NCBI GenBank assembly: GCA_963556695.1
Contig: CAUWAG010000012.1
Coordinates: forward strand, 1,922,001 to 1,986,000
Direction: 5' to 3'
DNA from: Anthostomella pinea
Lineage: Eukaryota > Ascomycota > Sordariomycetes > Xylariales > Xylariaceae
Length of the DNA stretch: 64,000 nt
The notes beneath the pieces were generated by a model. That model was not told the DNA's origin, did not search any database, and saw nothing but the letters and a program-made list of their open reading frames with translations. Numbering within the stretch: the stretch's first letter is position 1; every line of letters starts with the position of its first letter. This document shows positions 44,442 to 56,507 of the stretch, one piece after another. The translations under genes and the position numbers were made by a program.

Positions 44442-45920
44442 CGCCCACTCAGCCAACAAGATTAATCGGGAGCGCTCTCATTAGAAAGAACCATTCAGTT
44501 GAATATGGCGTGGAAGCCCTGTCATTGTATATATATTTGGGGCGCCTCGAAGCGAACCTAGGGGCATCTTCAATACTGGGTGAGGGGCTGATGCTATGCG
44601 TCCGCTTCAATGCTAGACCTCAACAACCCCAGTGTTGAGATAATGTCGATGAACTATAAATTGCATGTCGCCCAAAATACGCGTATAATATTGAAATGTT
44701 CACTATGTTGGGCCGGTGAGCAGGGTCAGCTATATATGTCTTTTGAACAGATGCGTGTCTAAACATATGGCCCAGCTGATGAAACGAAGCGCGCGATGCA
44801 AACAAACACGTAGACTAACTTTATATCGACGAAGAGCATGTGCAGGATTGCTTGTTGAGTGACTGGATAGTCTCAAACAAGGCACAAGTCCCTGACTGTA
44901 GTAGATGGATCTATTAGCAATGTTAGGAGACACGATTTTTCACGCAACTATATAAGCGAGTTAGAGAAGCTAATTGAATCCATGGTGGTCTTCCAACATG
45001 ATCTATGGTATGAGGTCAACTTCCAATCACCCTCGCGTTTTGCGCAATCTCAATGACCGCCGGCAGCTATTTGGCTGCGTTGAAGCCGGGCTCCACATGC
45101 AACGGCTGAAGTCAGATTGACATTAATACGAGGCATATCTAATACACGCAGAACGTGAAGTCAATGTATATATATACGCATAGTCCTACTGGAATAGGCT
45201 GATGGCGCTGAATATGTGGCCTTGCTCGCTTCAAAGCCACTCCCATGGCATACTTGATCGTTGTATAGCAGACCAAGAGAATCATGGGGCAAAAACCTTA
45301 CTCCTTGTCCTACGTGGTTTAGGAGTCCAGTAGTAGAATTGAGTAGAGCGGACCCAGATCGTCGGAGTCCCTCAGATTCAGTCGGAAAAATAAAACTACG
45401 AACGAAAGGGTGGACGGGTTACGATCGGTGGCAGCGTGTATGTAGTGAATGTTCCTGTATCACGCACACATTGTCATCTGGCAATCGGAGATGTTGACCC
45501 ACCCGCGGCATGATCTTTCCCAAACAAATCCTTTCGCAGAAAACGAAATTGGGTACAAGGCTTATGACCCGGGAAGCAATGCCAGCCTTGACTTAGAGGC
45601 GAGGGCCTAGGATGGAAAGAAACGTAAGTCATGCCTAATATCACATACTGACAAACCCTGGCAAACATTTCGGCAGCACATTTCTGTTCGTAGCGCCAGT
45701 AATATCGCAGCTCATCCTCGCAGTCTATACCGAAATCGTCGGGAGCCGCAGCTACATACATAGCATGATGGTATCTCTGAACATCACACAGATCGCGGGA
45801 CGCCACCTCGGCCATGCAGATATCCTCGGCGTGTGTGACATGCAAGCACGGGTGATCGCCGCAACCGTCCCGAGCAAGATTGTGCCAAATCACCAACACC
45901 GACCCAGACTAAACCGACTC
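44442..45920. other. Intergenic, no gene recognised
   Basis: About 1.5 kb, 3' flank of the permease gene. TATATATATACGC at about 45168 is AT-rich, with no ORF following it. Confidence 0.45.
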
Positions 45921-47756
45921 CTAATTCGGGTCCACGCCGATATGGTTCTCCTTGCGCATAATCTTCCCCGTCATCATAGCGCGCATATCGTCGCGGAACC
46001 GGCTCGGCTGCTCCGTGAAGGCAGCCTCATACGCGTCGATCTGCGGCTTCTCCCACACGAGGTCGGCGTCGCGGGGCCGCACGAAGCGCGTGCGATTGAT
46101 GGTCTTCCAGCCAAAGTACGTGCAGAAGGCGATGAGGGCCATGGTGTAGTACGAGAAGAAGGTGCCGACGTCGAAGTTGCCGGGCGTGAAGACGGTGTAG
46201 CCGAACGTGGCCTCAATGATGACCATCCACGCCAGCGCAATGTAGGCGCAGTACGGCTGCAGGTAGCCGAAGTAGGGAAGCGTCTTGCGGTCGAGGCCCT
46301 GCGCCTTGCACGCGTTGTAGAAGAAGATGTACGTTAGGCACATGACGATGTAGTTGATCATCTGCGCGCCCTGCGTCAGGGTGGCGAGCCACGTGACCAC
46401 GACGGCCGTGTTGTTGGACACCTGCAGGAAGGCCAGGAACGGGAAGATCATGGTCAGCGCGAACGCGTAGATCGGGATGCCGTTCTTCATCGTCTTGCCG
46501 AAGATTGCCGGGGCTTGTCCGTCAAGCGCAAGACCGTGGAGGGATCGCATCGCACAGTAGGTGTACGCGTTGCCAGCGCTGAAGATACTCGTGAGCAGTA
46601 GCGCGTTGACGATGTGTGGCAGCACCGCGATTCCCATGTTCGACATGGCAATGACATAAGGGGAGCCGTCAGCCGTGCCGGAGTCGTTGCCGAGTTTGGG
46701 GTCGTTGTACGGTAGGATAATGCCGACGCAGAGTGCACCTCCGATGAAGAAGACAGCAAATCGCCAGTACACAGTCTTAAAGCCGTTCTTAAGGTAGGTT
46801 CGGGGGCGCTCGGCCTCTCCAGCGACCATGGCGAGGTACTCGGGTCCGACGACGGTGAAACCAGCCGAGAAGATAGCACCTAGGAGACCTTCGAACCGAC
46901 CAAGCGCACCTTTGTGGATATGTTCAGCGAACGCGCCCGGGGTTTGCCAGTATCGGAATCCATAGGCGTCATGCTGTGGATTGCCTCCTGACATTGTGAC
47001 CAAGGTGAACATGAACAGGATACAGATGAGTACCACCTTGCCAATTGATAGCCAGAATTCAGCCTCACTAGTACGCACGATACGATTAGCACATATAATC
47101 AACAATTATTGGGGGCATGTGGCATGTGCGCGACATCCAGGCCTTCGGTATAGGGTATCTTACCCATAATACTTGACAGCAGCAATGTTGATTAGCCTGC
47201 CGCATCATTAGTGGTTGCCCAGTAGCAGCAGGGAAGAACGCTGGCGTGCCGAGACATACCCATAGAGGATGATGCAAATAACAACGACTGCAGGGACTGG
47301 AATCTTGTCGGTCCAGAAGGTCAGGATCAGATTGAGGGCCGAGATCTCAAAGGGGATCAGGCAGGCCTCGTAGAGGAAGAAGTTCCAGCCGGCGAGGAAG
47401 CCCAGCGACTCGTCAACCCACTTGCCGGCCATGCGGATGAAGCTGCCGCTGACGGGCATGTAGGTGACCATCTCGGCCATGCAGTTGTTGACCATGGCGA
47501 CCATGACAGAGTAGATGGTGTAGCCGATCAGCAGGCTGGCCGGGCCGCCCTTGGCGAGCCCGCCGCCGATGCTCACGAAGAGGGCGGTACCGATGCTGCC
47601 GCCGACGGCGATTAGCTGAATCTGTCGGTTGCCCAGGTGGCGGTGCAGCTGGTGGTTGGGGGCGCCGACGAAGGTGTCTTCGAGGTCACTATTGGAGGAG
47701 CCGTTCTTCTCGCTCGAGCCGCCGTCGAGCTTCTTATCCGGTAGTACTTCCGCCAT
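45921..47756 (-). CDS. Amino-acid permease, YAT-type APC superfamily
   Basis: Exons 47756-47260, 47196-47164 and 47067-45921 (introns 63 and 96 bp), 558 aa. The cytosolic N-terminus ends in HRHLGNRQIQLIAVGGSIGTALFVSIGGGLAKGG, the conserved substrate-binding first helix. YMPVSGSFIRMAGKWVDESLGFLAGWNFFLYEA then covers helices 2-3. A 33-nt middle exon supplies LINIAAVKYYG. FSAGFTVVGPEYLAMVAGEA and the helix-8 region follow. Twelve hydrophobic segments are visible. A plasma-membrane H+-coupled amino-acid importer is the family role; specificity cannot be read. The intact frame contrasts with the decayed island to its left. Confidence 0.92.
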
Positions 47757-48078
47757 ATTGCGAGCACGAGAGCGAACTCCGCTGGGAGAGCGGAATTTCG
47801 GAGGTGGTGTAAGACGTCTGAGAACACGAGTGCCTCGATAACATTATACTACGCACGCGATGGCGCCGGTAAGGAAGTATTGTTAGGGTGATTGCTTCTG
47901 CACCACACTGCAGACGGGTGTTCCTTCGTTGGCGCACAAAGGGTTGTCAATCGGCCGACGATCAGAGTTGTAGAGGGAAGAGGGTCGGGGGAGGAAGTGG
48001 GAGAGCCGATCGGGACGGTGCGCGGTTTTGTATGGTTCAATGTTCGGCGGCGGAACTGCAACTGCCAGGTTGTTTGCC

Positions 48079-48102
48079 CACCTGCACCTGCACCTGCACC
48101 TG
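48079..48102. repeat. CACCTG microsatellite, four units
   Basis: Four perfect CACCTG hexamers about 320 bp upstream of the permease start. Each contains an E-box-like CANNTG. Confidence 0.8.
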
Positions 48103-51100
48103 CAGTTGCGATCCACATTCAATTGCTCACTCATTTTAAGGCTTCAGGACTTGGGACGGGGCGCGGCCACGTGAGACACGGCAGAAGTGCGGTGAGTTGT
48201 AAATACTACTGTCTACACATTGTACCTACATCTCTCATGCAGGTGGTCATCAGGCAGAGGAAGGCCGGTGGCCACCTTATCAGTGACCGAAGGCGAGTAT
48301 TCTCACTGCCTTTTCGGTGGAGAGTTTGCGTATCCTCGCAAACCTTACAGCCTTAGCACGAGTCGACAGGGCGTCGTATCCTGCAGCCCTGCTGATCACT
48401 GCTGCGTACAGTACAGGCGGACGTCCAGACAGACTGGGTGAATTCCCCAGTGATCGGCAGGGTGGTCGGCCGTGCCCGTCGAAGTCGCAAAATCCAGATG
48501 TACGGTCAGCACGTACCACGCGACCTCCTATTCTTCGTTGCGCATCTGCCACAAGGACTATGCCATCTCTTGCTCACGTAACACCTCAAAGCATTCAGTG
48601 AAACGACACCCAGTCAAGACATATATATTTGAGAGAGATTGAAATTATTCAATCCATGGCAAGACTTCCAGCAGGGGAAGCCGACAGGAGAGCCGCCAAT
48701 AGTCAACCTTAGGCTGCCATTTACAGGGTCTCCCGGTGGGCCTGGGTAGAGGGGCGACTCGGGCGGCGAGTGGCTGGTGCCGGTGGCCATTGGTTGCGGG
48801 GTCGGATGTTCTCATCGCCCCACCCGGGGCCGCCCTGTTGGGCTCTGCAATTGGCCAATTGGCGTTCAGGGTCCAGGCAGGGAAACTTCATGATATGCAG
48901 TGCAACCTTCCTGTTCTGGATAGCTCGCCTGCAGCAGGATCGAGGGATGGATCATGGAATGTCGACATGCGGGGCAGTGGAAGGACTCCCAGTTCTTCTC
49001 GAACGCGAGTGTTCAGGTCGCTCCCGCTTCAAATTTGTCGGTGTCGCCTGTTCTATTGATAGAAGATAGGCCAGAGGCTTCATTGTTGAAACCGCCTCGA
49101 GCATCCTCGAGTTGCTCGGCACTGGCGAATCGTGGTAGTCCACCAACCGAGAGAGGCATCAGCAATGAGCATCCTTCCCATGCAGACCACATGTCCAGCC
49201 CACCTAGGTATTTTTCCTGTTTTCAGCCTCGGTGAAGGCACCCGTGACCAGCAATGCGTCTCTAATAACTTTTATCACACCTCAAGCCTCACGCACAGCC
49301 GAAGACGATAAGGTAATAGATAAGGACCAGCCATGTGGCCCAATGGCCAGGGTATCTTGACGCATGCAGCTGCTGTCTGCACCTGCAACCGCCGCGGGAC
49401 ATTGCAGCTTCGAGACACCGAACGACCTGTTGATGATAATGGCGAGGTGGTGTCGGCTCCGTTCGACGTATCCCCAGCCCTACTTTTATTAGCCAGGTTT
49501 GGTGACCGCGCGGCGCGGAACGGGTCAGCGACGGACGATGGGCCAGCGGCTCCAGACCCGATCCACAACCGTCAACTGCCACCGTCCCATCTTGAAGCAA
49601 TTCAGGTTCAGGTGATGAAGTTGCGTCGTACGTGCTAACAAGAAAAGCGGTCGGAAGGTCGGCATCAACCCCCGATTCTTTTCGACTGGACGGGAGTCGC
49701 GGGCAGACCGATCGGAAGTATGCAACCCTCCCATTAGGGAATCCTGTCTGCCTGTACCGTATGCAACCACAATTTGTCAGAGACTGCACGTGCCTGGCCC
49801 ACGCTTGATTCCACTCTCGACGACATTCGTGCACCTCGTGCCACTCTAATAAAGTTGCCAGACCGAGGCCGATGTCCAACATGACATGTGCTTTGCAGAG
49901 TTCTCTTCGAGTTTTACCCAAGCAGTGCCAGGTAGTTCTACTATCTACTATGACGTCCGCAACTCACTGTACGGGCCAGGATGCTTGGCTCCCGTCTTCG
50001 TATGACGCTACACCAGAGCGGCAGATGTGTATCTGTCGTCGTCTATCGCGAATACCGGCCAGCTGCTCAACCCGCAGCGGGTAGCTGCGCTGCTGTCGCC
50101 AGGCGATATCTGCGTATTCGACTGTGCATCTCCGCGGTCGAAGCAAGTCCCTGAGGCTCGAGATGGAGGCTGTGTCGGTACTTGGAAGGGTCCAAAAGCC
50201 GATTCATCAACCGTGCCACTGCCAACCAAATCCGTCGACTGCCGTGGTCGGCATCAAATTTCATTGCCCCTGAGCCAGGCGGCATGTGGTAGGTGGCGGT
50301 CTAATTATGATTCATGAATTACAGGATGGATGGGATTGTTTGCCCTGCTATGTCACTATATCGCTATTACAGCGGTTCAGCGGTGATTCTTTGATAGGCT
50401 GGCGTTCCTGAACAAAACGGCTGCCTTCATCCACCGGAATGATTGCAGTTTGCCAGCAAACAAAGCCCCAAAGCTCTCTACATCCACCTATCTAGCGGTG
50501 AGATCACCAGTCAACCTCGAATTGTCGAATAGGCTCTCAAAGACGGTATTTCTATCTTCTTACCGACTCCCCACCAGACTCGCTCGGCGGTAATCCACTG
50601 GGATGGCGTGGGAGAAGGAAACCATATCTACCAGAGCCCGTCGGCAGGTGAGGTTACTCGAGCTCATCATGGCCACCCACCCATCCATCAGATGGGCGGG
50701 GTTGAGATACACATCAGGTCGCGATCGATCTTCTGGATCGTCTACATCTCTTTTGTTATTTCACTTGCAGTTACTTCACCTGCAGGTCCTCGAATCGTAT
50801 CCCAGCACAGGCTTGGCATTGAAGCTCAAATGCCGTCTCTAAGGATGAGGGGAAATATCGAGGATATGAGCAAAGCGTTGTAGGGATGACAAGGGCAGCC
50901 CTCCTCCTTGATGTAGGACCCCCTCCCTCATCATGCCCATAGAAATATGGGTTTCCCGCACGTCCGCACATTGTCTTCTTCGCATATGATGTACCGCCGT
51001 AGCTTTCACCTCGGCTGCAGTCTTCCTATTGTTAACTTATTGAACTCCAAAGAACCATATAGTATCCGGATCCACCAAGACCACTGGACGGTCATCGTCA

Positions 51101-52266
51101 GGTGTACACTCTACCCTCAGCCTCGCAGGATCGGATCCGTCAACGGCAGTGTGATGGAGCCCTTCACTTGACTTGTTGCTGTAACGTGGTATAGCGGCAG
51201 TGAACATGTCTTCACAAAGACTTCAAATCGAGGACGTTGCTTGGTTTCAAGTGCTAGTTACCTAGGAAGAGTATACAGCCTAGCAGAAATTATCCTAGCT
51301 GGTGTTTCGGATACTACAGAAGAACGACTCCACAGGTGGCTCGATTTGTTCGTTGCTACTTCGCCTCCATATTCGATTGACAAGATCCTACCCTCGACCG
51401 CTGCCGTGGAAGGGCGTCTTGCAGAGGCATTCTTTGAGCTGTCTATAGGGAGTACTTTAGTGTCAGGAGTAAGATGTACCTTATGGAAGCTGCTGGAACT
51501 GGTTTGCGAGAGTCAAGCAACGCAGTCATACCAGTGTATGAACAATTGTTTATCTTAGTCTGGTACCACAGCTTGGATATAGCTATGCTTTCTATATGGT
51601 GTGTTTCACACTGTTCGTGACTCTCATCAAGTTGTCACTGGTATAGACTACTCAGTTTCCAGACATAACGCTACATGTTGAATGCCATGTTTCTGTTTTT
51701 CTAGTTCTTCCTCTCTTTACTTGGTACTACTGAGAGAAGCTAATCGTCAGCCGCCTTGGTTAAGACACTATATAAGCTACGAGTGTTGGGAGTCTGGGCA
51801 GTAAATGAGAACCACCTTGGAGCCGGAAGATTCTCCTCCTCTGTCTCCACGTTTAAAGGGGCAGAATGGTGTCACTACTTACCGCATAGACTGCGGGCCC
51901 CTCAATCCAAGCAGCTTAGTCGCCCAAACCTCTACTCTCAAAGAAAAATTCGCAAGCTGCCCACTTCATGATCATGTCCCATATTCTGATGCACCCGACC
52001 ACCACAATCCCCAAGGGTTAGCACTCTCTGTACAAGCAGACGCTCTGACCATGTTGTGATCTCTGATCATGACACTGCCATGCCTAGACAGTCAAGGATG
52101 CAAAAAGGTAACTTCGTACCAGTCTCAGATCCCTTCAGGAAGGAACGCTCACTGTCGACCACCAGAAAGGGCCCGCCCTACCTGCACATCTACCCGGCAG
52201 CTCTCAGCACCAACCAAGAGCACCAGTACCATCACACTCACATCCTCACTCCCAAAATTCACCAAA

Positions 52267-52316
52267 CCTCACGCATCCTCACGCATCCTCACGCATCCTC
52301 ACGCATCCTCACGCAT
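52267..52316 (+). repeat. Five tandem 10-bp units upstream of the zinc-finger gene
   Basis: CCTCACGCAT repeated five times perfectly, ending 62 bp before the ATG at 52379, within the likely 5' leader. C/A-rich, unstructured sequence continues to the start. Confidence 0.85.
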
Positions 52317-52378
52317 CCTCACCAACCATCATCACCAACCATAATCACCAACATCGTCACCATCCAGCATCACCCACA

Positions 52379-52768
52379 ATGACTACCAACACCCAAGACC
52401 GTGTCGCCTCCGAGCACGATGGCTTCTGCGACTTCTGCCAGAAGTACTACGCGAGCTGCGCCGTGGTGAGAGACCACAAGAGCCAGATCCACGTCGGCCT
52501 CCAGTGTCACTGGGGAAGCTGTGCCATCACGACCACTACCGAGGCCGAGATGCGAGACCACGTCATACAACACAACAATGATGCTGCTAAAGCGCCGGGG
52601 GAAGAACTACCGTTCACGCACTTCCCGGGCTGCCGTTGCGGCGGTGACAGTCAGGTGAAGGCCTACAGACTGAAACGCCATCTCATGCGCCAGCAGTACC
52701 ACTTGAAGCTACGGGCGGAGAAGGCTGCCAGTCGCCAAGAAGTCGGTAATGGAGAAGACGGCGAGTAA
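52379..52768 (+). CDS. Small C2H2-type zinc-finger protein
   Basis: Single exon, 129 aa. Three Cys/His units are visible: CDFCQKYYASCAVVRDHKSQIH, where the C-x2-C pair and H-x4-H form a C2H2 finger; CHWGSCAITTTTEAEMRDHVIQH (C-x4-C and H-x4-H); and CRCGG with RLKRHLMRQQYH. The spacing suits nucleic-acid or protein binding. The basic, Glu/Lys-rich C-terminus is short. The leader is an unusual C/A-rich repeat tract. I do not know an orthologue with a named function. The compact size and clean frame support a real gene. Confidence 0.65.
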   Translation: MTTNTQDRVASEHDGFCDFCQKYYASCAVVRDHKSQIHVGLQCHWGSCAITTTTEAEMRDHVIQHNNDAAKAPGEELPFTHFPGCRCGGDSQVKAYRLKRHLMRQQYHLKLRAEKAASRQEVGNGEDGE

Positions 52769-53410
52769 AGGTGCCTAAACTTTGTAAGCACTCACTTTCA
52801 ACAAATCTTTTTCTTTCTTTCATTCTTCCATTGGTTGGGGAGCACATCAACTAACTTACCATGAAATAGCCAGTAATCGGACGACTAGTCGATCATTACC
52901 AGGATGGATGGATAAAGGGAGTACGGAGGGGATAGTGAGGGTGACAATTCGGATGTCAAAGGGAACTGGGCATGAAAGTACCATAGAGAACATTCCACCT
53001 TCGTTGATTCGATCCCGTTACTCCTGAACCCACTCTAGCTGATCAGGGCCTCCATGAATATACCAGTGCAAGAGTCTGACACAAGCACCCGATCCGCTGC
53101 TGCTTAGAAGTTAAGAGACCCATGACGCTTCGGCTGTCCTATGAGGAGTTATCCCGGGTCTGCAATGTCAGCTCATACGTAGGTGTTATGTCATCCAAGA
53201 GCCCCGATGTCAGTCAAGATCAAGCGCAAGGTATGAGATGAAGTCAGTAACCGGCCTCACCGGCCACATCATAGTGCAAAATGCTGCTGCAGTCAATTAT
53301 TAATTTCTAGTGTACGCTGTGTACTCCTCATACTCGGTGAAAATGCATAATCAAGTGGCGCCTTTCCTTGTTCCCTTTCTAGATGAGAGTATGTGCCGGG
53401 AATCCAACGC
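52769..53410. other. Intergenic between convergent genes
   Basis: 3' flanks of the zinc-finger gene (+) and the vacuolar transporter gene (-). Nothing else seen. Confidence 0.45.
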
Positions 53411-55264
53411 TTAGCCCATGAAGCTGTTGACGATGGTGATGACAGTTGTGTATACCATCGCGACGACCCCAACCACCATGAACACCATGTCACCAACCTT
53501 TGCCGCTCGTGAAGTTGCGACACCCTTGTAGTGAAGGTAAGCCGGATAGATGTAGACCAATGGAACGCAAGCGAAGGATCCGATCAGTGCCACAAATCTA
53601 TCCAGGTTGCCAGCGCCCATGACGGATATGGCGCCGCAGAAGAGGACCATGAGTGTCCTGAAACCATTCTTAACCCACTTCGTGCGCATGTCCTTCTTCC
53701 CCGAGTATGAACCGAAGAGCTTACCTTCGAGGATACGAAGAGCAGGGAACAGCTGGACAGGATTGCCCACGAGAACAGCAAGCGAGTAGAGGAACTGCAC
53801 GGCATTGACGAATTTGCTGGTTTGGGGGTAATTGTTGATGATCTCGATCTGGGTGTCCTCTCCGAAGGTGGCGTAGCAAAGCGCGCCGACTGCCGTGAAT
53901 ACTATCGTGATGATCAGCATGATGATACCCAGAAGGTATTCAAAACGCTGAGGCTTCGCCATCGAAGACTGTATCGGTAGAATGAGCCCTATGCCTTCGT
54001 ACGTGAAGATAGAAGCCCCTATGGTGAGGGTGTACTTGTCGGGGTTGAAGAGAACGACGGTAGGGTTGAGCCCTTCGGAAGCGAGGTGAGCAATGTCGTA
54101 GTAGTAGATGTAACCAACACCGATGAGGATGAAGACATCAGCAAGGAGGGCGGCGGGTCCGAGCTTGGCGATGTTGCGGATGAAGGACAGCGGTATGAGG
54201 ACGACGAGCTGAATCAGAATGAGAGCCGTAGCCGATAGTGGACTTTCCCCGTGCACAACAGCTTCAAGGAACGATGTCAGGTTCTCCGCCACGAAGACTA
54301 TGCCGGCACAGACGAAGCCAATTTGGGATAGAGTAATGGAGAATAAAATCAATCCCCGCATACGGTCTCCAGCTATCGCTTGGCCGATCTCGCCGTAACC
54401 ACCGCCGTGCTTGGTCTTGCATGCTAGGAGGAGGTGAAAGGCCAGCATGGTCACGCACGAGACGACCAACATGGTGATGGACGAAAACAGCAGACCACCA
54501 TTAAGGAATGCTTTGGGTAGGAACATGATTCCCGTCCCGATAAAGGCCTTCAAGAGAGTGAAAAAGGTCTTGCTCGTTGTAGCAGTAGCAGATCGTGGAG
54601 CACGTGTGGTCTTTCGACGTCCTAAGAGCGGTCTGGTCTCAGAAGGCGGCTGGTCGGCGCCGTCGCCCTCATCATCGGTGATTGCTTCGTCATCAGATTC
54701 AGCAAGATCTTCTCCGGCGAAACTTCCGTACAAATCCAGAAATTCGACAAAGTTTCGGGTCACGGGGTTTCTGGCTGCCCAGATGGGACCGGCTTGTTGC
54801 TGGCGAATGTATGCTCTCCGAAAGCCACCGGGGGCGAGCTGATCACTCACAGCGAGGCCGTCTAGTTCGTCATTTCGAGTAGCGTCCTGAGGATAATGAA
54901 ATGTCGCAGCTCGCTTGTGCATCTTGGCCCTCTCAGCTGTCTTGAAGATATCTCGATGAATATCCCCTCCTTGCAACTTCAAAGACGAGTTCGCAAGCGG
55001 CTCCTCGGCATCATGCTGGCCCATAAGAGACTCGCGGGGAGGACTGAGCGGGGTTCCTCCATCGAAGCCAGCTGTGTACCCCGAGGGCAAATGTTCAGAA
55101 ACAACCTGGGCGTCATGTCTCGACGGGCCGGCTGCCGGAGAATCGGGTACAGCAGGCGGACTGAGTGCAGTTCCGTCAAAGGCAGTTGAGTAGCTCGAAG
55201 ACAGTTGGTCTGTGACTCCCTTGACACCCGGCCTCGAGGGGCCTGACGATGGCGAGCCCGACAT
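53411..55264 (-). CDS. Vacuolar amino-acid transporter, Avt3/Avt4-like
   Basis: Single exon, 617 aa. A long hydrophilic N-terminus (about 230 residues, Ser/Pro/Gly-rich, with acidic EDLAESDDEAITDDEGDGA) precedes the Aa_trans (AAAP) domain: TSKTFFTLLKAFIGTGIMFLPKAFLNGG, then GYGEIGQAIAGDRMRG, TYEGIGLILPIQSSMAKP and VGNPVQLFPALRILE. About eleven membrane helices are visible. Yeast Avt3/4 export neutral amino acids from the vacuole to the cytosol. The N-terminal acidic extension is characteristic of the fungal Avt3 group. Intact frame; the start is chosen at the first ATG of the ORF. Confidence 0.93.
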   Translation of the reverse strand: MSGSPSSGPSRPGVKGVTDQLSSSYSTAFDGTALSPPAVPDSPAAGPSRHDAQVVSEHLPSGYTAGFDGGTPLSPPRESLMGQHDAEEPLANSSLKLQGGDIHRDIFKTAERAKMHKRAATFHYPQDATRNDELDGLAVSDQLAPGGFRRAYIRQQQAGPIWAARNPVTRNFVEFLDLYGSFAGEDLAESDDEAITDDEGDGADQPPSETRPLLGRRKTTRAPRSATATTSKTFFTLLKAFIGTGIMFLPKAFLNGGLLFSSITMLVVSCVTMLAFHLLLACKTKHGGGYGEIGQAIAGDRMRGLILFSITLSQIGFVCAGIVFVAENLTSFLEAVVHGESPLSATALILIQLVVLIPLSFIRNIAKLGPAALLADVFILIGVGYIYYYDIAHLASEGLNPTVVLFNPDKYTLTIGASIFTYEGIGLILPIQSSMAKPQRFEYLLGIIMLIITIVFTAVGALCYATFGEDTQIEIINNYPQTSKFVNAVQFLYSLAVLVGNPVQLFPALRILEGKLFGSYSGKKDMRTKWVKNGFRTLMVLFCGAISVMGAGNLDRFVALIGSFACVPLVYIYPAYLHYKGVATSRAAKVGDMVFMVVGVVAMVYTTVITIVNSFMG

Positions 55265-56507
55265 GATTCGCCGACACGAGGAACGACCGTGTACCTACGC
55301 CTAGAACCAAATCAACCCGCAACTGAAGTAATCCCGGAGCTTGTCGTGACCATGAGGCGGAGGCACAGCTAGAGATTCGATGTTCCAGTAAGCTCTGGCG
55401 GTATTGTTGGGTAACGGTGAGCGGCAAAGTTTAGGTGCTGTGATGTTTGAAGATTGGAGGTTGAAGTTGGGAGTGGAGGGCGAAACCGGAGAAAAATCAA
55501 CTGTTGGCCCGACCACCTACAGCCGCCCCACTAGGTTGCCTACAGGTGCTAGTGGAGTGGACCCATCTCATCTGCAGGTTTACCGGTTTACTGCCGGGCT
55601 GCCGCCAGCCGCCCGCAGTCTCTCAAGAAACCAGTATCTCTGGCTGCAGCTGGCGCAGCAGCCACCTCCCCGAACAAACACAGTTCCGCACAGCCCTCGC
55701 AGCTGGCCCCCTTTTGGCTCCCCGCCGTCTCCCCAACAGCACGAGGTTGAGATAGGTTCGCAATTGGTCGTTCACCATCTACTTCGCGTTCAACACGCGC
55801 GTCAAGGCTCAGACGGACTGGCCGCCAACCTTCAATACTCTCCAGCTGTGCTGCAGATTGATCCAAACGAGCTCAGTAACTGCGCCGAGCATCGTCGCGA
55901 TTCGCATCAGAAACTGTTGCTCACGGTAAGCGAGGTAAGTCGTTTTGGTAAGTCAGAATTCCAGTGGTTTGCCTCACCACTTCAGTATGGCCCTGCTTGA
56001 ATCACCAGGGTCACTCACTTCATTTCCCGTTACCTTAGTGCATCTAGGTATAGAAGTAGGGCTGGTCCATCACCCGTAATCACACGAACTCAGTCTCGCG
56101 GGGGGCTGCGTTTCGAACGCAAAGTCCGTCACGGGAACGACCAAGGTCGCCCAGCTACGGCGGCAACTTGCTGCTGCGCCCGTCCATTCACTGTGACTAC
56201 CATTGTTCATGCTGACGTTCCCCTTGCAGATAACAGCTGTAGTCTGATTGTCCCATGCCCACTCGCAGTCAACAATATCTGTCACTACTGTCTGCTGTGG
56301 TCACCACCTAAACAAGCATCCAGACCTACTCAGGTAGGTAGGCAAACTGTGAGGCATCGCAACAGCGCGTCTCCATTGCTTGCACTCTACAAGAGCCAAC
56401 TGAGCCCATTCGGCCACGAGCTCTTGCCAACGTTGCGAAGTCGCAAATATCTATCTTTTCGACCCACAGGTGCAGGTACTGAGTCAGACACCGCAATCAC
56501 CGCAATC
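55265..56507. other. Shared upstream region of two divergent genes
   Basis: Lies between the Avt3-like gene (-) and the dehydrogenase (+). ORFs here have no recognisable motifs. Probably promoters and leaders. Confidence 0.45.

Larger units (their letters stand above)
47757..52378. other. Long intergenic region, no gene recognised
   Basis: 4.6 kb, holding the permease promoter and the zinc-finger promoter. It has many small ORFs in all frames but none with recognisable domains or convincing splice patterns. An unannotated lncRNA or species-specific gene cannot be excluded. Confidence 0.4.

Noticed and set aside
49289..49921. 210-codon minus-strand ORF
   Set aside because: Low-complexity composition, no conserved motif, no promoter or splice context.
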